Assembly: GCF_015751905.1 (NCBI RefSeq)
Contig: NZ_JADOUF010000001.1
Location: 372,001-436,000, forward strand
DNA: 64,000 nucleotides
Origin: Longispora fulva
Lineage (GTDB): Bacteria; Actinomycetota; Actinomycetes; Mycobacteriales; Micromonosporaceae
Direction: 5' to 3'
In this document: positions 62,720 through 64,000 of the stretch, in pieces
Layout of the letters: every line of letters starts with the position of its first letter
Numbering within the stretch: position 1 is the stretch's first letter
Program-made: the position numbers and the translations under genes
Notes under the pieces: generated by a model
Seen by the model: the letters and a program-made list of their open reading frames with translations, nothing else
Told to the model about the DNA's origin: nothing
The model's database searches: none

Positions 62720-64000
62720 CTAGGCCGTCACCTGACGAGCCGCCCGCCAGTACTCTCGTACCTCGGCGGTCCCCGGCTCGTCGGCCGGAAGCTGGTCCAG
62801 AAGGCCAGTGAGCCGCTGGGTCACTCGGCTGGAGTCGACCCCGGCGGCGGCGTCGATGGCGGCCCGGGCGCTCGCCATGGCCTCGTCCAGCCGGCCCGCG
62901 CTGAGGCTGGTCTCCGCGATGCGGACCAGGTACAGATTCCGGTCCCGGGTCGCGGCAGGTGACAGGGTGGCCAGTCCGGCGTGTAGCAGCTCGTCGGCGT
63001 GGCTGAGCTGCCGAAGGTTGATCATCGCCGTGCCGGCCTCGGCGGTCAGGCTGGGTTGAGGCATCCAATAGACCCAGTCGGGATCGTCCCCGTCCCGCCG
63101 GTTGGCCCAGAGATCGTCAGCCCGGTTTAGGAGCTGGGATGCCTGGCGCTGCTCGCCGAGGATGGCGTGGGCCCGGACCTGCCAGGCGTCGAGCATCGCG
63201 GCGACGATCCGGTGAGCGGGGTCGAGCTGGGCGCGGGCCGCTTCGAGCAGGTCGACGGCGGTCCGGCCGTCCCCGGCGTAGATGGCCTGAAGGGCGAGGT
63301 TGGACAGGATGTAGATCCCTTGCACGGTGTCGTGGGCGGCGTGTGCGGCCCGTAGCGCGCCGTGCCAGTACCGCTGGGCGGCGGCAAGGTGCCCGCAGTC
63401 GAAGGCGGCCCAACCTGCGAACCGGGCGAGGCTCGCGGCCGTTGACAGCAGCTCGCGGCCAACCGGCCCGGTGTGTCGGGCCTGGCGTAGTAGTGCGTCA
63501 ACCATCCGTAGGTCTGCGGCGGCGGCCTGGAGGCACGAGCCCCCGCCGAGGGTGTCGTCCAGCCGCCAGAGTTCGGCCACCCGAAGTTGGAGACCGGCTA
63601 TCGCGTTGGTGCCGACCCGACCGCCATCGAGACCATCGGCGATCGGTTCGGGTGGAGTATCGGCCCAGCCTGCGGCGATGCTGGACAGCGCCGACCCGCC
63701 GTAGATGAGAAATCCTCGCCGATCCGTGCTTCCTGACTCTACGAGCGCCGCCAGGACTTTACGAGCGTTCTCGATGGTCCATTCGCCGTCGTCCGCCGGC
63801 GTGGTCGCCGTCGCCAGATGAAGCCACCCGGGCCAGCCGATCGCGTCCACGGCCGTCTGATCGACGCCGAGCGCGTCGGCCAGGGCGTACTGAGCCGTCA
63901 TCTCCGGGACCACGCCGCGTTCCCAGCGGTAGACCTTCTGCCGCCAGGTGGCCATGTTCAGGCCCGAGCCGCGTTGGACCAGCTCGGCGACCTCCCGCAG
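62720..64000 (-). CDS. HTH regulator with TPR-like C-terminal region (5' end outside window)
   Basis: The frame stays open to base 64000, so the true start is outside. The first visible residues (LREVAELVQRGSGLNMATWR, then QKVYRWERG) form the second half of an XRE-type helix-turn-helix. About 360 residues follow, with helical repeats (LQAAAADLRMVDALLRQARH, HLAAAQRYWHGALRAAHAAH, GRTAVDLLEAARAQLDPAHR), as in actinobacterial regulators of the sporulation/secondary-metabolism type. The in-frame ATG at 63955 is internal to the HTH. Its target is unknown. Confidence 0.75.
   Translation of the reverse strand: MREVAELVQRGSGLNMATWRQKVYRWERGVVPEMTAQYALADALGVDQTAVDAIGWPGWLHLATATTPADDGEWTIENARKVLAALVESGSTDRRGFLIYGGSALSSIAAGWADTPPEPIADGLDGGRVGTNAIAGLQLRVAELWRLDDTLGGGSCLQAAAADLRMVDALLRQARHTGPVGRELLSTAASLARFAGWAAFDCGHLAAAQRYWHGALRAAHAAHDTVQGIYILSNLALQAIYAGDGRTAVDLLEAARAQLDPAHRIVAAMLDAWQVRAHAILGEQRQASQLLNRADDLWANRRDGDDPDWVYWMPQPSLTAEAGTAMINLRQLSHADELLHAGLATLSPAATRDRNLYLVRIAETSLSAGRLDEAMASARAAIDAAAGVDSSRVTQRLTGLLDQLPADEPGTAEVREYWRAARQVTA

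Overview
The window looks like a chromosomal segment of a filamentous, high-GC Actinomycetota species. Third codon positions are almost always G or C, GTG and TTG starts are common, and genes in operons overlap as ATGA or GTGA. The gene families point the same way: a conservon-type NIT-domain kinase with a Roadblock partner, secreted glycosidases carrying F5/8C domains, several GntR regulators and a small biosynthetic cluster. I see no rRNA, tRNA, CRISPR array or intact insertion sequence. The genus cannot be fixed from the sequence alone.

Left part (1-24.7 kb), sugar and polyol catabolism. A GH95 fucosidase, cut by the window edge, converges on xylose isomerase. Next is a minus-strand operon of an enolase-superfamily dehydratase, an RraA-like aldolase and a ribose-type ABC importer. 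A divergent FadR-type regulator faces it, and four copies of a palindrome lie between them. A galactokinase with its own regulatory region follows. Then comes a complete myo-inositol operon (iolG, iolE-like, iolC, Cgl0159-type aldolase, iolB, iolD, iolA/mmsA and an ABC importer) facing a GntR/UTRA regulator, with a TGTCTAGACA palindrome in the promoter.

Middle part (24.9-38.8 kb). A diguanylate cyclase is followed by a translationally coupled branched-chain-amino-acid-type importer operon that ends in a methyltransferase. A conservon sensor kinase and Roadblock pair lacks its usual DUF742 and GTPase partners. Two paralogous secretory-lipase-like hydrolases follow; one is fused to an EF-hand domain. 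A bestrophin-like channel is divergent from them.

38.8-40.3 kb is gene-poor, of lower GC, and holds LuxR regulator remnants. It borders the most interesting region, a compact biosynthetic operon at 40.3-48.5 kb. That operon holds an ATP-grasp ligase, an MFS exporter, a stand-alone cupin, a methionyl-tRNA-synthetase-like protein, an FAD amine oxidase, a lysine/ornithine N-hydroxylase, a small beta-barrel-like protein and a second ATP-grasp ligase. N-hydroxylase plus cupin plus MetRS-like plus FAD oxidase is the known signature of nitrogen-nitrogen bond (hydrazine, hydrazinoacetate) biosynthesis. Here the cupin and MetRS-like parts, described as one fused protein in known systems, are two overlapping genes.

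Right part (48.5-64 kb). A small secreted protein, a GntR/UTRA regulator, and a fused anthranilate/ADIC-synthase-like enzyme preceded by a frameshifted carbamoyltransferase remnant. Then an MFS transporter, an NAD-dependent DNA ligase, an orphan importer-binding protein, a secreted GH20 hexosaminidase with two F5/8C domains, a carotenoid-oxygenase remnant, and a TPR-type regulator cut by the window end.
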